Shown here in pieces: positions 1-6,589 of a DNA stretch of 14,651 bases. Under the pieces are notes generated by a model. It made no database searches. It saw only the letters and a list, made by a program, of their open reading frames with translations, and had not been told where the DNA came from. Both the position numbers and the translations under genes were made by a program. This DNA is from Candidatus Mcinerneyibacteriota bacterium. Lineage in GTDB: Bacteria > Macinerneyibacteriota > Macinerneyibacteria > Macinerneyibacteriales > DSCS01. The first letter of the stretch is position 1; each line of letters starts with the position of its first letter. Location: NCBI GenBank assembly GCA_016937175.1, contig JAFGWL010000030.1, positions 1-14,651 on the forward strand, in the 5' to 3' direction.

Positions 1-758
1 ATCCAGGCCAACTCGTTCTCTTTAGTACTGCAGGTCAAACGGATATTCGTAAAATAGTCCGGGACTGTAAATATAACCACTTTTTCAACGACTTCTTCTC
101 CGGGAGCGACTTCCTGTGAGAAGAGAGCATTATCTTCCAGCCATACAGCTGTATATTCCAAAGAATCAGCCACCTCTTCAGCAGATTTGAACTGTTTATT
201 CTGATAAAGATCCCAGGGGAAATCTGTGATCTCATCGACAATCAGCCCCTGTGTCCCCTTCACAGGATCATCAATCATCTCTGAGCCATGGGCCAATAAC
301 CGGATGACCTTTAATGCTGCTGTTGTGGCCTTGCCCCTTTGGATACGCTCCCTTATCTCCTCAGCATTATCGACCATCACTTGAATCGTCCGGCTGGGAT
401 CAGCGGGACGAATAGACCCGACAAAATGCTCGGGGCCCTTTTTTTCTTTTGAATAATAATCCCCATACATTTTAAAAGACTCATATCCTATTTGAACCGG
501 CTTCTCAGATTCATTCTTGGCATTCACATATAAAAGAAGGTATCCGTTTTTCCCGAATACGGGAGCTACTTTCATTAACAGACCATCTGCCTGTGCAATA
601 TAATATCTTTTCCCTCCCTCTTCTACACTCTGCATCGTGGGAGCTTCCATCCGTACAATATAATTCCTTTTTGCTGCACATCCCGTTATAACAAAAAGAG
701 TCAGAGTAAGGGCCGCAAAGATGATCCGTCTCAGTACTGACCTCCTTATGTTTGTCAT
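1..758 (-). CDS. Putative lipoprotein, C-terminus beyond the window
   Basis: This frame stays open from position 758 to the window edge (about 252 codons). The N-terminus is a clear lipoprotein signal: arginine-rich start, hydrophobic stretch IIFAALTLTLFV, then lipobox ITGC with the lipidated Cys at residue 27 if ATG 758 is used. The mature part has short beta-like segments (for example GYLLLYVNAKNESEKPVQIG) that suggest an Ig-like or beta-sandwich surface protein, but I recognise no family. The start is ambiguous. ATG 758 lacks a good ribosome site. An in-frame CTG at 734-732 lies 6 nt after a perfect AGGAGG (741-746) and gives a typical 19-residue signal up to the Cys. The promoter at 765-792 would begin the transcript near 758, so the CTG is a serious candidate. 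The lipoprotein call is firm; function is unknown. Confidence 0.8.
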   Translation of the reverse strand, partial: MTNIRRSVLRRIIFAALTLTLFVITGCAAKRNYIVRMEAPTMQSVEEGGKRYYIAQADGLLMKVAPVFGKNGYLLLYVNAKNESEKPVQIGYESFKMYGDYYSKEKKGPEHFVGSIRPADPSRTIQVMVDNAEEIRERIQRGKATTAALKVIRLLAHGSEMIDDPVKGTQGLIVDEITDFPWDLYQNKQFKSAEEVADSLEYTAVWLEDNALFSQEVAPGEEVVEKVVIFTVPDYFTNIRLTCSTKENELAW

Positions 759-764
759 TAATCA

Positions 765-792
765 AATATATTTAATAAACTGGTGATAACAA
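765..792 (-). promoter_or_regulatory. Candidate sigma70 promoter for the minus-strand lipoprotein
   Basis: On the minus strand, TTGTTA (787-792) is followed after 16 nt by TATATT (765-770). The predicted transcript start is near 758, almost exactly on the ATG. The message would therefore be leaderless from ATG 758, or have a leader of about 24 nt ending in AGGAGG and a CTG start. Confidence 0.45.
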
Positions 793-834
793 GTCAGCCA
801 AAGAAAGAAGAAGAATTTATTTTTAATTACCATA

Positions 835-862
835 TAGAAAAAATGAAATTTGTTATTATATT
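835..862 (+). promoter_or_regulatory. Candidate promoter of the first small charged protein
   Basis: TAGAAA (835-840), a 16-nt spacer and TATATT (857-862), 44 nt before the ATG at 906. The -35 box is weak. The geometry matches that of the paralogous gene at 2182 (same 16-nt spacer, same TATATT, 42 nt to the ATG), which supports it as real. Confidence 0.5.
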
Positions 863-897
863 GTCTGTTATGCCCGCTGCTCCCGCCTTGAAAGGAG

Positions 898-915
898 TAT
901 CTCCCATGAGAGATA
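898..915 (+). promoter_or_regulatory. Start-codon hairpin, copy 1
   Basis: TATCTC (898-903) and GAGATA (910-915) can pair as a 6-bp stem around the loop CCATGA, which holds the ATG at 906. The Shine-Dalgarno AAAGGAG (891-897) touches the 5' side of the stem. The same stem encloses the start codon of the paralogous gene at 2174-2191. A role in translation control is inferred only. Confidence 0.4.
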
Positions 916-1085
916 AGAAAGCGAAGCAACCTTCTGCTTCGGCAAGCAAGGCACCTAGATCTGAAAAAACCAGGCCTGAGACAAACCGGACGACCCAAAC
1001 ATCCCCCGGCTCGGCCGACAGAGAGCGTCAGGAAAGGGAACGCCAGGAGAGAGAGCGCCTGAGAAGATCCGTCAACGACGATTAA
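906..1085 (+). CDS. Small highly charged protein, paralogue of the 36-aa protein at 2182
   Basis: A 59-residue protein starting at ATG 906 behind AAAGGAG. An upstream in-frame ATG at 783 exists, but that extension would run through the promoter and ribosome site, so 906 is preferred. The first 27 residues align without gaps to the protein at 2182-2292 and are identical at 13 positions, including MxDK at the start and SKAP followed by EK. The C-terminal half is specific to this copy: a low-complexity Arg/Glu/Gln tract built of RERQE repeats (residues about 39-55), likely a charged helix or disordered. There is no signal peptide, Cys or membrane segment. No family is recognised. A nucleic-acid-binding or other cytoplasmic role is possible from composition but is not shown. 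The paired conservation of promoter, leader and protein argues that it is a real gene. Confidence 0.6.
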   Translation: MRDKKAKQPSASASKAPRSEKTRPETNRTTQTSPGSADRERQERERQERERLRRSVNDD

Positions 1086-1136
1086 TCAAAAAAACGTTAT
1101 TATTTTAACAGACTGACGGGGCAGCGTGGCCTTTTT

Positions 1137-1284
1137 AGGGGGTCGCGTCTTGTATTTAGTATTATAAGATTTTTACGCATTCGATTTATTAAGTCTGCAA
1201 CTTCATTATTTTGGGTGTTCAAATGTATTTTGACTTAAATATTTTCTTAAACCATAATACTAAATACAAGACGCGACCCCTCTA
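1137..1284. repeat. Inverted-repeat element, GGGGTCGCG type
   Basis: A perfect 27-bp inverted repeat (arms 1139-1165 and 1254-1280) flanks 88 bp of AT-rich DNA with no ORF. The arms start with GGGGTCGCGTCTTG. The right tip continues as TCTA, so read inward it is TAGAGGGGTCGCG. It resembles a small non-autonomous mobile or REP-like element. No transposase is encoded in it or elsewhere in the window. It fills the space between two convergent genes, could terminate transcription both ways, and includes the 3' end of the methyltransferase. Confidence 0.8.
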
Positions 1285-2003
1285 CGAACAGCCCGGATAA
1301 AAAGAAACTGCGGACGTTTACTGACACGCTCGAACCCTTCGGGATTTGTCTTTCGAAACTTCTCTGTGGGCATAGGTTCATCAAGCTTGTCCAGGATAAA
1401 ACCGTTCTCCAGGACAGAAGAGATCACAGCTTTCAAAGGACGACGATAAAACTCAACTTCCACTTCACCCAGAGTGGTCGTCCAGGAGTCTTTGAGCCGC
1501 TCCACAGCAAAATAGTCTTCTCTCTTGAAAAGCGTAAAATCCATAAAAGGATGGTGGACGGAAAAGACCAGGACACCGCTTGTCTTCAACAGTCGGTGAA
1601 ACTCCCTGAAGGTCGGGCCCCACTCTTTGAGGTAATGCAGGGTGAGCGATGAGAGGATAAGATCGAAGGAGGCTGTTTCAAGAAAGGAGAGGGGAGCGTT
1701 CAGGTCGGCCTGATGAAACTTGACATTCTTATACATCTCGACCCTTTTAGCGGCATAGGCGATCATCCTCGGGCTGAAATCCAACGCCGTGACATGCTCT
1801 GCCCCATGATCCAGAAGCCATCGGGTATACCAACCTGCCGCGCACCCTGCATCCAGAACACGGGCACCCGTTACGTCAGGGAGAAGGCTCAGAGTCCCGG
1901 GCCGCTCATAGTAGGCGTTGAAGGGTTTTGTATCCACAACTTTAAAGTAGTATTCAGCCATCTTTTCATACGCGTTGAACGACATTTTCTCAGGATTATC
2001 CAT
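1260..2003 (-). CDS. Class I SAM-dependent methyltransferase
   Basis: A 247-residue Rossmann-fold methyltransferase of the Methyltransf_11/UbiE-like group. SAM-binding motif I is VLDAGCAAGW (residues 49-58). The acidic motif II follows at LDFSPRM (74-80), then D100 in HQADL, and motif IV is FDLILSSLTLHY (113-124). The substrate cannot be inferred; small-molecule methylation is typical for this length and domain. ATG 2003 follows GGGAGG at short spacing. A -10-like TATAAA lies on the minus strand at 2021-2026, without a clear -35. The coding sequence runs into the right arm of the repeat element: the last seven residues (RGVASCI) and the TAG stop are encoded by repeat DNA, so the native C-terminus was probably replaced. 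The gene lies between the two small paralogous genes and opposes both. Confidence 0.85.
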   Translation of the reverse strand: MDNPEKMSFNAYEKMAEYYFKVVDTKPFNAYYERPGTLSLLPDVTGARVLDAGCAAGWYTRWLLDHGAEHVTALDFSPRMIAYAAKRVEMYKNVKFHQADLNAPLSFLETASFDLILSSLTLHYLKEWGPTFREFHRLLKTSGVLVFSVHHPFMDFTLFKREDYFAVERLKDSWTTTLGEVEVEFYRRPLKAVISSVLENGFILDKLDEPMPTEKFRKTNPEGFERVSKRPQFLFIRAVRRGVASCI

Positions 2004-2112
2004 AAGCCTCCCTGTTTGCTTTTATAGACCCGTTCAATGGTGATGAAGTTTCACCGGACGCCTCTTTCTATGTTTTTTGTGTCCTTAAGTGACTGAATAA
2101 AAACCATTTAAC

Positions 2113-2140
2113 TTGATATTTTTTGAAATGCGATTATATT
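2113..2140 (+). promoter_or_regulatory. Promoter of the 36-aa charged protein
   Basis: TTGATA (2113-2118), a 16-nt spacer and TATATT (2135-2140), 42 nt before ATG 2182. Spacer length, -10 box and leader match the promoter at 835-862. Confidence 0.55.
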
Positions 2141-2173
2141 ATTCATTAAGCCGTTATCCCTGTCTGAAAGGAG

Positions 2174-2191
2174 TATCTCTCATGGGAGATA
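2174..2191 (+). promoter_or_regulatory. Start-codon hairpin, copy 2
   Basis: TATCTC (2174-2179) pairs with GAGATA (2186-2191) around the loop TCATGG, which contains ATG 2182. The stem is identical to that at 898-915, while the loop and codon 2 differ. The ribosome site AAAGGAG is directly adjacent on the 5' side. Confidence 0.4.
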
Positions 2192-2292
2192 AGAATATGA
2201 AACCCAAAAGCGGTTGTGGAAGCAAAGCCCCTAAGGCTGAAAAAGCAAGTACTGAAAAAAACCAGGCCAAGAGCAAACCGAAAAAGAAATAA
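2182..2292 (+). CDS. 36-aa lysine-rich protein, paralogue of the protein at 906
   Basis: A 36-residue basic protein starting at ATG 2182 after AAAGGAG. It begins MGDKNMKPKSGCGSKAPK and ends in a Lys cluster. It shares 13 of its first 27 residues with the 59-residue protein at 906, and the upstream DNA back to the -35 box is recognisably homologous. It has a single Cys (residue 12) and no signal peptide or membrane segment. It lacks the Arg/Glu repeat tail of its paralogue. The function is unknown. Its shortness means automated callers would often miss it; the support is the conserved promoter, leader hairpin and N-terminal protein similarity in the pair. Confidence 0.6.
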   Translation: MGDKNMKPKSGCGSKAPKAEKASTEKNQAKSKPKKK

Positions 2293-2345
2293 CACCGGCG
2301 TCGTTTAGGTTACATTTTTTTTGACGGGTATAATGGCTAAGGGAT

Positions 2346-2424
2346 CATAGGGGGTCAGGCCTTTCTTTTCTTTTTCGTTTTTGTAAAACAAAAGCGCTAA
2401 AGGGAAAGACCTGACCCCTCTATG
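2346..2424. repeat. Inverted-repeat element, GGGGTCAGG type
   Basis: GGGGTCAGG (2351-2359) is mirrored by CCTGACCCC (2410-2418). Pairing extends outward through CATAG/CTATG and inward through CCTTTC/GAAAGA with one bulge and one mismatch. The interior is T-rich on the left and A-rich on the right (CGTTTTTG ... CAAAAGCG), so about 80 nt can fold into one long imperfect hairpin. It lies between the 36-aa gene and the beta-propeller lipoprotein and may terminate the former. Confidence 0.75.
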
Positions 2425-2499
2425 GTCGGTTGACTCCCACTTGTTGATCTGAAACACTCCTCCTTCTATCACTGTCTTATAAGAAAAGAAAGGTCTTCT

Positions 2500-3573
2500 A
2501 TGAAACCATATACTGTACTCTTTCTGTTTCTTCTCTCTGCCGTTCTCCTCTCACTGACCGGATGCGGAACAGCAGAAAAACCTCAGATCATCGAAATGAA
2601 CATCCTCAAGACTTTTGAGCTGAAAGATATCGCAGGAGGAAATATCGCCTGTACCGTGGGCGTCTATCATAACTCTATCTATTATACCCGGCGCACAGGT
2701 GATATCTTTTCCATCGTCTTTACCGATTTTGAGGGCCGTGAACTCAGTCACTTCGACATCCCCCGGGGTAAAGGGCCCGGGGAGGCCGTCATGGCCATGG
2801 GAGTCAAAGTCAAAGATGACATCGTCTATTTTTATGACCTGGGCCTTATGCGGCTATCACGGTTTGACCTGAACGGCCGTTTCCTTGACAGCATCGACTA
2901 CACACCGGAGACAGGGATCATTATCTTCTTTGCCTTTTTAAATGACCGCCTCTTCATCCACAGTGCCAACAACACCTACATCGGCGAGATCGATCCCGCA
3001 ACGGGCCGTCTTCTCCGAAGCCTTCCCCATCCTATCCAGGGGATGCCTGAAGTAGGGGCTCGACTCGTCGGGGGGATGATGGATACTGACCCCTATACAA
3101 ACGAGATCTATGTAGGCCATGCCTGCAAACCATACAGGATCGAACGCTATGACACTGATTTCAATCTCCTCGGGACCTTCACTTACGGAAAGGACAATGA
3201 GTATGAGCCGGTCGTCTACCAGGATCACCTCAGGATCGCCGGAGACACCCTGGTGAACTCCCTTGCTGTTGACCGGGACTTTATCTATGCCCCCCACATC
3301 GGTGACCGTGAATATGTGGATCAAAAGAACCATGTGGTACGGCCCGAATATCCTGTCGAAGTTTATGCTTTCTCAAAGAAAACCGGAAAACTGTCCGCCA
3401 TCTATAAAAGCAAAACCCTCGGAGTCACCCAGGGGACTTTCGGGACGGTGGGGACATCGGATGGAAAACTTGTCCTCATTGTCAGCGGCTACGGCCATGC
3501 GGTGACGGCCCTCTCAGGGGGGATCGACGACTCGAAATACCGAGGTTATGCCGTGATCATCGAAACGAAATAG
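2500..3573 (+). CDS. Six-bladed beta-propeller lipoprotein
   Basis: A 357-residue protein. Residues 1-21 are a lipoprotein signal (hydrophobic VLFLFLLSAVLLSL, lipobox LTGC, Cys 22), so it should be lipid-anchored in the envelope. The rest alternates short beta strands in blade-like repeats (NSIYYTRRTGDIFSI, DDIVYFYDLGLMRLSRFDL, NDRLFIHSANNTYIGEID). It carries RGKGPGE at 89-95, a signature of the 6-bladed propeller family (DUF4934/DUF5128/BF3164-like) common in Bacteroidota and some related environmental phyla. The ligand and role are unknown; such propellers usually bind sugars, peptides or partner proteins rather than catalyse. The ATG follows AGAAAGG with somewhat long spacing. It is convergent with the serpin and followed directly by a hairpin element with a T-tract. 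Confidence 0.8.
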   Translation: MKPYTVLFLFLLSAVLLSLTGCGTAEKPQIIEMNILKTFELKDIAGGNIACTVGVYHNSIYYTRRTGDIFSIVFTDFEGRELSHFDIPRGKGPGEAVMAMGVKVKDDIVYFYDLGLMRLSRFDLNGRFLDSIDYTPETGIIIFFAFLNDRLFIHSANNTYIGEIDPATGRLLRSLPHPIQGMPEVGARLVGGMMDTDPYTNEIYVGHACKPYRIERYDTDFNLLGTFTYGKDNEYEPVVYQDHLRIAGDTLVNSLAVDRDFIYAPHIGDREYVDQKNHVVRPEYPVEVYAFSKKTGKLSAIYKSKTLGVTQGTFGTVGTSDGKLVLIVSGYGHAVTALSGGIDDSKYRGYAVIIETK

Positions 3574-3613
3574 GAATCCCAATGAGTTTACCCAGCACTC
3601 AATTCTTTCGCAA

Positions 3614-3686
3614 GGGGTCAGGTCTTGATTCATCCAGCACTCAATTCAAATAGTTGAGTGCTGGAACCTGACCCCCTCTATTTTTT
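3614..3686. repeat. GGGGTCAGG-type element that can act as a terminator
   Basis: Two nested stems: GGGGTCAGGT (3614-3623) with ACCTGACCCC (3666-3675), and TCCAGCACTCAA (3633-3644) with TTGAGTGCTGGA (3654-3665), closed by a 9-nt loop. The left strand carries 9 extra unpaired bases. A T-run follows at 3681-3686, so on the plus strand this looks like an intrinsic terminator for the lipoprotein ending at 3573. A partial extra copy of the inner arm (CAGCACTCAATTC) lies just upstream at 3592-3604. Confidence 0.8.
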
Positions 3687-3687
3687 C

Positions 3688-3711
3688 TAATTGCAAGACG
3701 CGCCCTCTCTA
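3688..3711. repeat. Half-element fragment of the GACGCG type at the serpin stop
   Basis: The stretch containing CAAGACGCG and ending in CTCTA matches the right arm of the element at 1254-1284 with a few changes. No left arm is visible. Its tip supplies the TAG stop (3709-3711) of the serpin. Confidence 0.6.
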
Positions 3712-4935
3712 CAGCGACAACACCTTCCCCATAAAGAGGATCATCCCGTTCTTCTCGTCACGGATGACAAAGAAGAAAGGCCTGTCGGCCGTGAAGGTCT
3801 TCGGGGGCTCATAAGCCGACTTCCCGATGGAGATGATGGTGACGGCAGCAGCCTTGGTCCCCTTCTCATCCACTTCGATGACAGCTTTATGGTCCACATA
3901 TTCCACAAAGAGACGGGGGTCATCCATGATGTTCATAAGCGAGCCGGAATAAAAGATCTTCTCCATACCCAAACGCACAAGGGCATCATTCAAACGTTTA
4001 ACGCCATAGCTCATTTTGAATTTCGGAATACCCAGCTCGATCTTTTCCATATACATAGACCCGATGATCGTCTCCCACTTGTCCCGCGTCAGGCCATCGA
4101 GAAACTCATTCAGCCCGAGTCCCTCGCGGGGAAGAAGAATGTACATGGCCGCTTCCCCTTCGCCGTAAGGAAGCTTCACCGCTTTGTACTCCTCTGTCTC
4201 ACGGAAAGCCACAGACATCGTCTGATGCATCATCTGGGCTTTGCCCTTTCTGTTTTTATAATCTGTAAAGACCTCTTCGCGTGTGAATTCGGGGTCGAAC
4301 TCTTTCGCCCAGATTCCCTTAAAGTAGATGGCGTTGATGAGAAACATGATACTCTGGGGGCTGATGTCATGGAGCATAGCGGGGATCATTCTCCGGGTCT
4401 TGTCGCTGATCCATCCGTTGATCTCACCCACAACACTTTTATCGGAGAAGTCTCTTGTGAAGAATTCGGAAAGATAATACTCTTTTAGGGCTTTCTGAAA
4501 ACTCTCATTGGGAACGACACCCAGATGAGCCCAGAGAGAGTTGGCGATACTCAGCTCCACTTTCTCTCCGCCTTTTTCCAAACTCTTTTTCAAAGCCAGT
4601 TGACGCTCATTCAGCTTATCCAGTTCGATTCCCTCATAATAGAGAGTTTCCATCATCTCTGTGCGGGCTTCCCCCGACGCTCCGTTCAGAAGCATAGAGA
4701 GCGCCGTGGAGATGCTGTAGGGAGAGAAAAAGATACTGTTCTCCCGATCCTCCTCCTGTAGGCTTTTGAGCATGTCAAAAGCGAAGCGGTTGTTCCCCTC
4801 GGCAACAGGACACCCGGACTGTTTCAAGGCTTTTGTTTCTTTCGGTTTATCTTTTGAACCCGGTCCGGCTTCACGCCCCATGATCACGCCTGAACAGACA
4901 AGAAGAAAGACTATGGCCACCAATACTTTTTTCAT
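3709..4935 (-). CDS. Secreted serpin (serine protease inhibitor)
   Basis: A 408-residue serpin with an N-terminal Sec signal (MKKVLVAIVFLLVCSGVIMG). Serpin landmarks are in order: NSIFFSPYSISTALSMLLNGA near residue 65, FLINAIYFKGIWAKEFD mid-protein, and a C-terminal reactive-centre loop followed by FTADRPFFFVIRD. The hinge reads GTKAAAVT from residue 359; the small residues needed for loop insertion are present, so it is probably inhibitory. P13 is Lys where Glu is usual. By alignment to antithrombin-type loops, the likely P1-P1' bond is Lys372-Ser373, suggesting trypsin-like target proteases, with a loop about one residue shorter. The start is firm: AAAGGAGG lies just before ATG 4935 and a near-consensus promoter lies upstream. 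The stop codon lies on a repeat fragment. A role in envelope protection against outside proteases is inferred. Confidence 0.93.
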   Translation of the reverse strand: MKKVLVAIVFLLVCSGVIMGREAGPGSKDKPKETKALKQSGCPVAEGNNRFAFDMLKSLQEEDRENSIFFSPYSISTALSMLLNGASGEARTEMMETLYYEGIELDKLNERQLALKKSLEKGGEKVELSIANSLWAHLGVVPNESFQKALKEYYLSEFFTRDFSDKSVVGEINGWISDKTRRMIPAMLHDISPQSIMFLINAIYFKGIWAKEFDPEFTREEVFTDYKNRKGKAQMMHQTMSVAFRETEEYKAVKLPYGEGEAAMYILLPREGLGLNEFLDGLTRDKWETIIGSMYMEKIELGIPKFKMSYGVKRLNDALVRLGMEKIFYSGSLMNIMDDPRLFVEYVDHKAVIEVDEKGTKAAAVTIISIGKSAYEPPKTFTADRPFFFVIRDEKNGMILFMGKVLSL

Positions 4936-4967
4936 CGCTCCTCCTTTGAGTAAGCACTTTATTGTTG

Positions 4968-4996
4968 ATTATACGTCGGGAGGCAGAAAAAGTCAA
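4968..4996 (-). promoter_or_regulatory. Serpin promoter
   Basis: On the minus strand, TTGACT (4991-4996), a 17-nt spacer and a perfect TATAAT (4968-4973). The start site would be near 4961, giving a leader of about 25 nt that contains AAAGGAGG. This is one of the strongest promoter matches in the window. Confidence 0.75.
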
Positions 4997-5028
4997 AGTG
5001 AATAGGTGCAAGCTTTAAGCGATTATGT

Positions 5029-5057
5029 TTGTCAATGTTTCAGTTTTAATTTATACT
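5029..5057 (+). promoter_or_regulatory. Promoter of the diguanylate cyclase gene
   Basis: TTGTCA (5029-5034), a 17-nt spacer and TATACT (5052-5057). The predicted start near 5064 leaves only about 8 nt before ATG 5072, so the ribosome site (GGGTGAG) would be only partly transcribed. Either the leader is very short or the true start site lies slightly upstream. Confidence 0.55.
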
Positions 5058-5071
5058 GTAATGGGTGAGAA

Positions 5072-6589
5072 ATGAAAAAAATCAGATACCGTTATTTGAT
5101 TGGAAACATACTTTTAGCCGTGATCCTGTTCCTTGTCCTGGCGGGGAACAGGTCTCTTTACCTCAACAATATTGAGGAACAGAATCAAAACTATTCGAAA
5201 AAAACCAGCGACGAGATCGAAATTATCTTCAGATCTTATAAAGACATGACCGACATCATCTACCATCAGATCATCAATACCCCTGAAATAGCACAACACC
5301 TCTACTTAAGCCATCAATACCCGGCCACTGCAGGCAATCATCGTAAAGCGCTGCAGAAGAATGTCTCAGAGCTCTATGCTTATCTTCTTCAATACCACTA
5401 CCGTCAACTCCATTTTCATCTTCCTGATACTGCCAGTTTCTTACGGATGCACCGGCCGGAAAAATATGGGGATATCCTCTCGGGAGTCCGCTCCACTGTC
5501 CGTTATGCCAATGAGTATAAGAAACCTGCCATCGGTTTCGAAGAGGGCCGTATTGTCAACGGATATCGTTTTGTCTATCCGCTTTTTTACCAGGGGAACC
5601 ATGCCGGCAGCGTCGAGATCAGCATCTCCATGAAAGCTGTTATCCGCATCATGGAGGATCTGTTCGAGAACTCCTATGGTTTCATTATAAAAAAAGAGAC
5701 CGTTATGGAAAAAGTCTTTGAAGAGGAGTTAAAGAACTATGAAACCTGCGGACTTTCCTCTGACTACTTCATCGACAAAGAGATCTCCTCCGCTGATATC
5801 TGTCGCAACCTTCCAGAGACACTTAAAAATAAACCGAAGATGGAACAAACGGTGGCTACAAAACTATCAGCAGAAGATGATTTTACCATCTATCTAGATG
5901 AACGGGATTTTAAAGGCGCATTGACTTTTATCTCCATCAAGAACTTTGACGGCTGGCATGTGGGATATCTCTTCACGCTTAATAATGACCATATTTACAG
6001 ACATTTCCTTTCGGACTTCCATCGGAGTAATATCATCATCCTTCTCTTTTTTCTTCTTTTGGCTGCGGCCTTCACTTTTCTTATCTATGCCAATAACAAA
6101 TTCAGGAATCTCGCTATCGTAGATAAATTGACGAATACCTATTCCCGCCACTTCTTCCATGAATTTTATAAAAAACTCGTCCAGAAATTAAGCCGTGAAG
6201 AGAAGACCATGGTTCTTATCATGGCGGATATCGATCATTTCAAAGAGATCAACGACACATTCGGACATCCGGCAGGTGATCGGGTCCTAAAAAAGATCGC
6301 TTCGATTTTTGTACATAATATCCGAAGCAGTGATATTGTCGCCAGATGGGGAGGAGAAGAGTTCGTTTTCCTTATCGATAACATCAATTTGGAAAACGGG
6401 GTCAAAGTCGCTGAAAAGATCAGGCAAATCATAGAAGAGACAGAATTTCACAAAGGACTGAGTGTTACCTGCAGCTTTGGAGTAGATATTATCACCCAGG
6501 AACGCTCAGACCTCAATGAACTGCTCTCCTCTGTGGATCAAAAACTCTATACCGCCAAACAAAAGGGACGTAACAGAGTAGAGTTTTAG
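5072..6589 (+). CDS. Membrane diguanylate cyclase with dCache-type sensor
   Basis: A 505-residue signalling protein that makes cyclic di-GMP from two GTP. Membrane helices at about 9-25 and 319-340 bracket an extracytoplasmic sensor. Its core (HFHLPDTASFLRMHRPEKYG, then GFEEGR and YPLFYQGNHAGSVE, residues 115-183) is typical of double-Cache domains (dCache_3-like) that sense small ligands. The C-terminal GGDEF domain (about 345-505) is intact: metal-binding D386 in MADIDHFK, the GTP-binding FGHPAGD, and active-site GGEEF at 427-431. R418-S-S-D421 sits exactly five residues before GGEEF and is the RxxD inhibitory site, so product feedback is expected. No EAL or HD-GYP partner is in the window. 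The gene is divergent from the serpin; its stop overlaps the rmlB stop from the opposite strand. Confidence 0.93.
   Translation: MKKIRYRYLIGNILLAVILFLVLAGNRSLYLNNIEEQNQNYSKKTSDEIEIIFRSYKDMTDIIYHQIINTPEIAQHLYLSHQYPATAGNHRKALQKNVSELYAYLLQYHYRQLHFHLPDTASFLRMHRPEKYGDILSGVRSTVRYANEYKKPAIGFEEGRIVNGYRFVYPLFYQGNHAGSVEISISMKAVIRIMEDLFENSYGFIIKKETVMEKVFEEELKNYETCGLSSDYFIDKEISSADICRNLPETLKNKPKMEQTVATKLSAEDDFTIYLDERDFKGALTFISIKNFDGWHVGYLFTLNNDHIYRHFLSDFHRSNIIILLFFLLLAAAFTFLIYANNKFRNLAIVDKLTNTYSRHFFHEFYKKLVQKLSREEKTMVLIMADIDHFKEINDTFGHPAGDRVLKKIASIFVHNIRSSDIVARWGGEEFVFLIDNINLENGVKVAEKIRQIIEETEFHKGLSVTCSFGVDIITQERSDLNELLSSVDQKLYTAKQKGRNRVEF

Noticed and set aside
511-765. An 84-codon minus-strand frame beginning MINDKHKE
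   Set aside because: It overlaps the lipoprotein frame in another phase, and only the latter has a signal peptide, a lipobox and continuity to the window edge.
783-905. N-terminal extension of the first small charged protein to ATG 783
   Set aside because: It would translate the promoter and ribosome site, and the paralogue at 2182 aligns only from ATG 906.
3691-4488. A 265-codon open frame on the plus strand opposite the serpin
   Set aside because: It is the antisense of a clearly conserved serpin, has no ribosome site and no recognisable domain.
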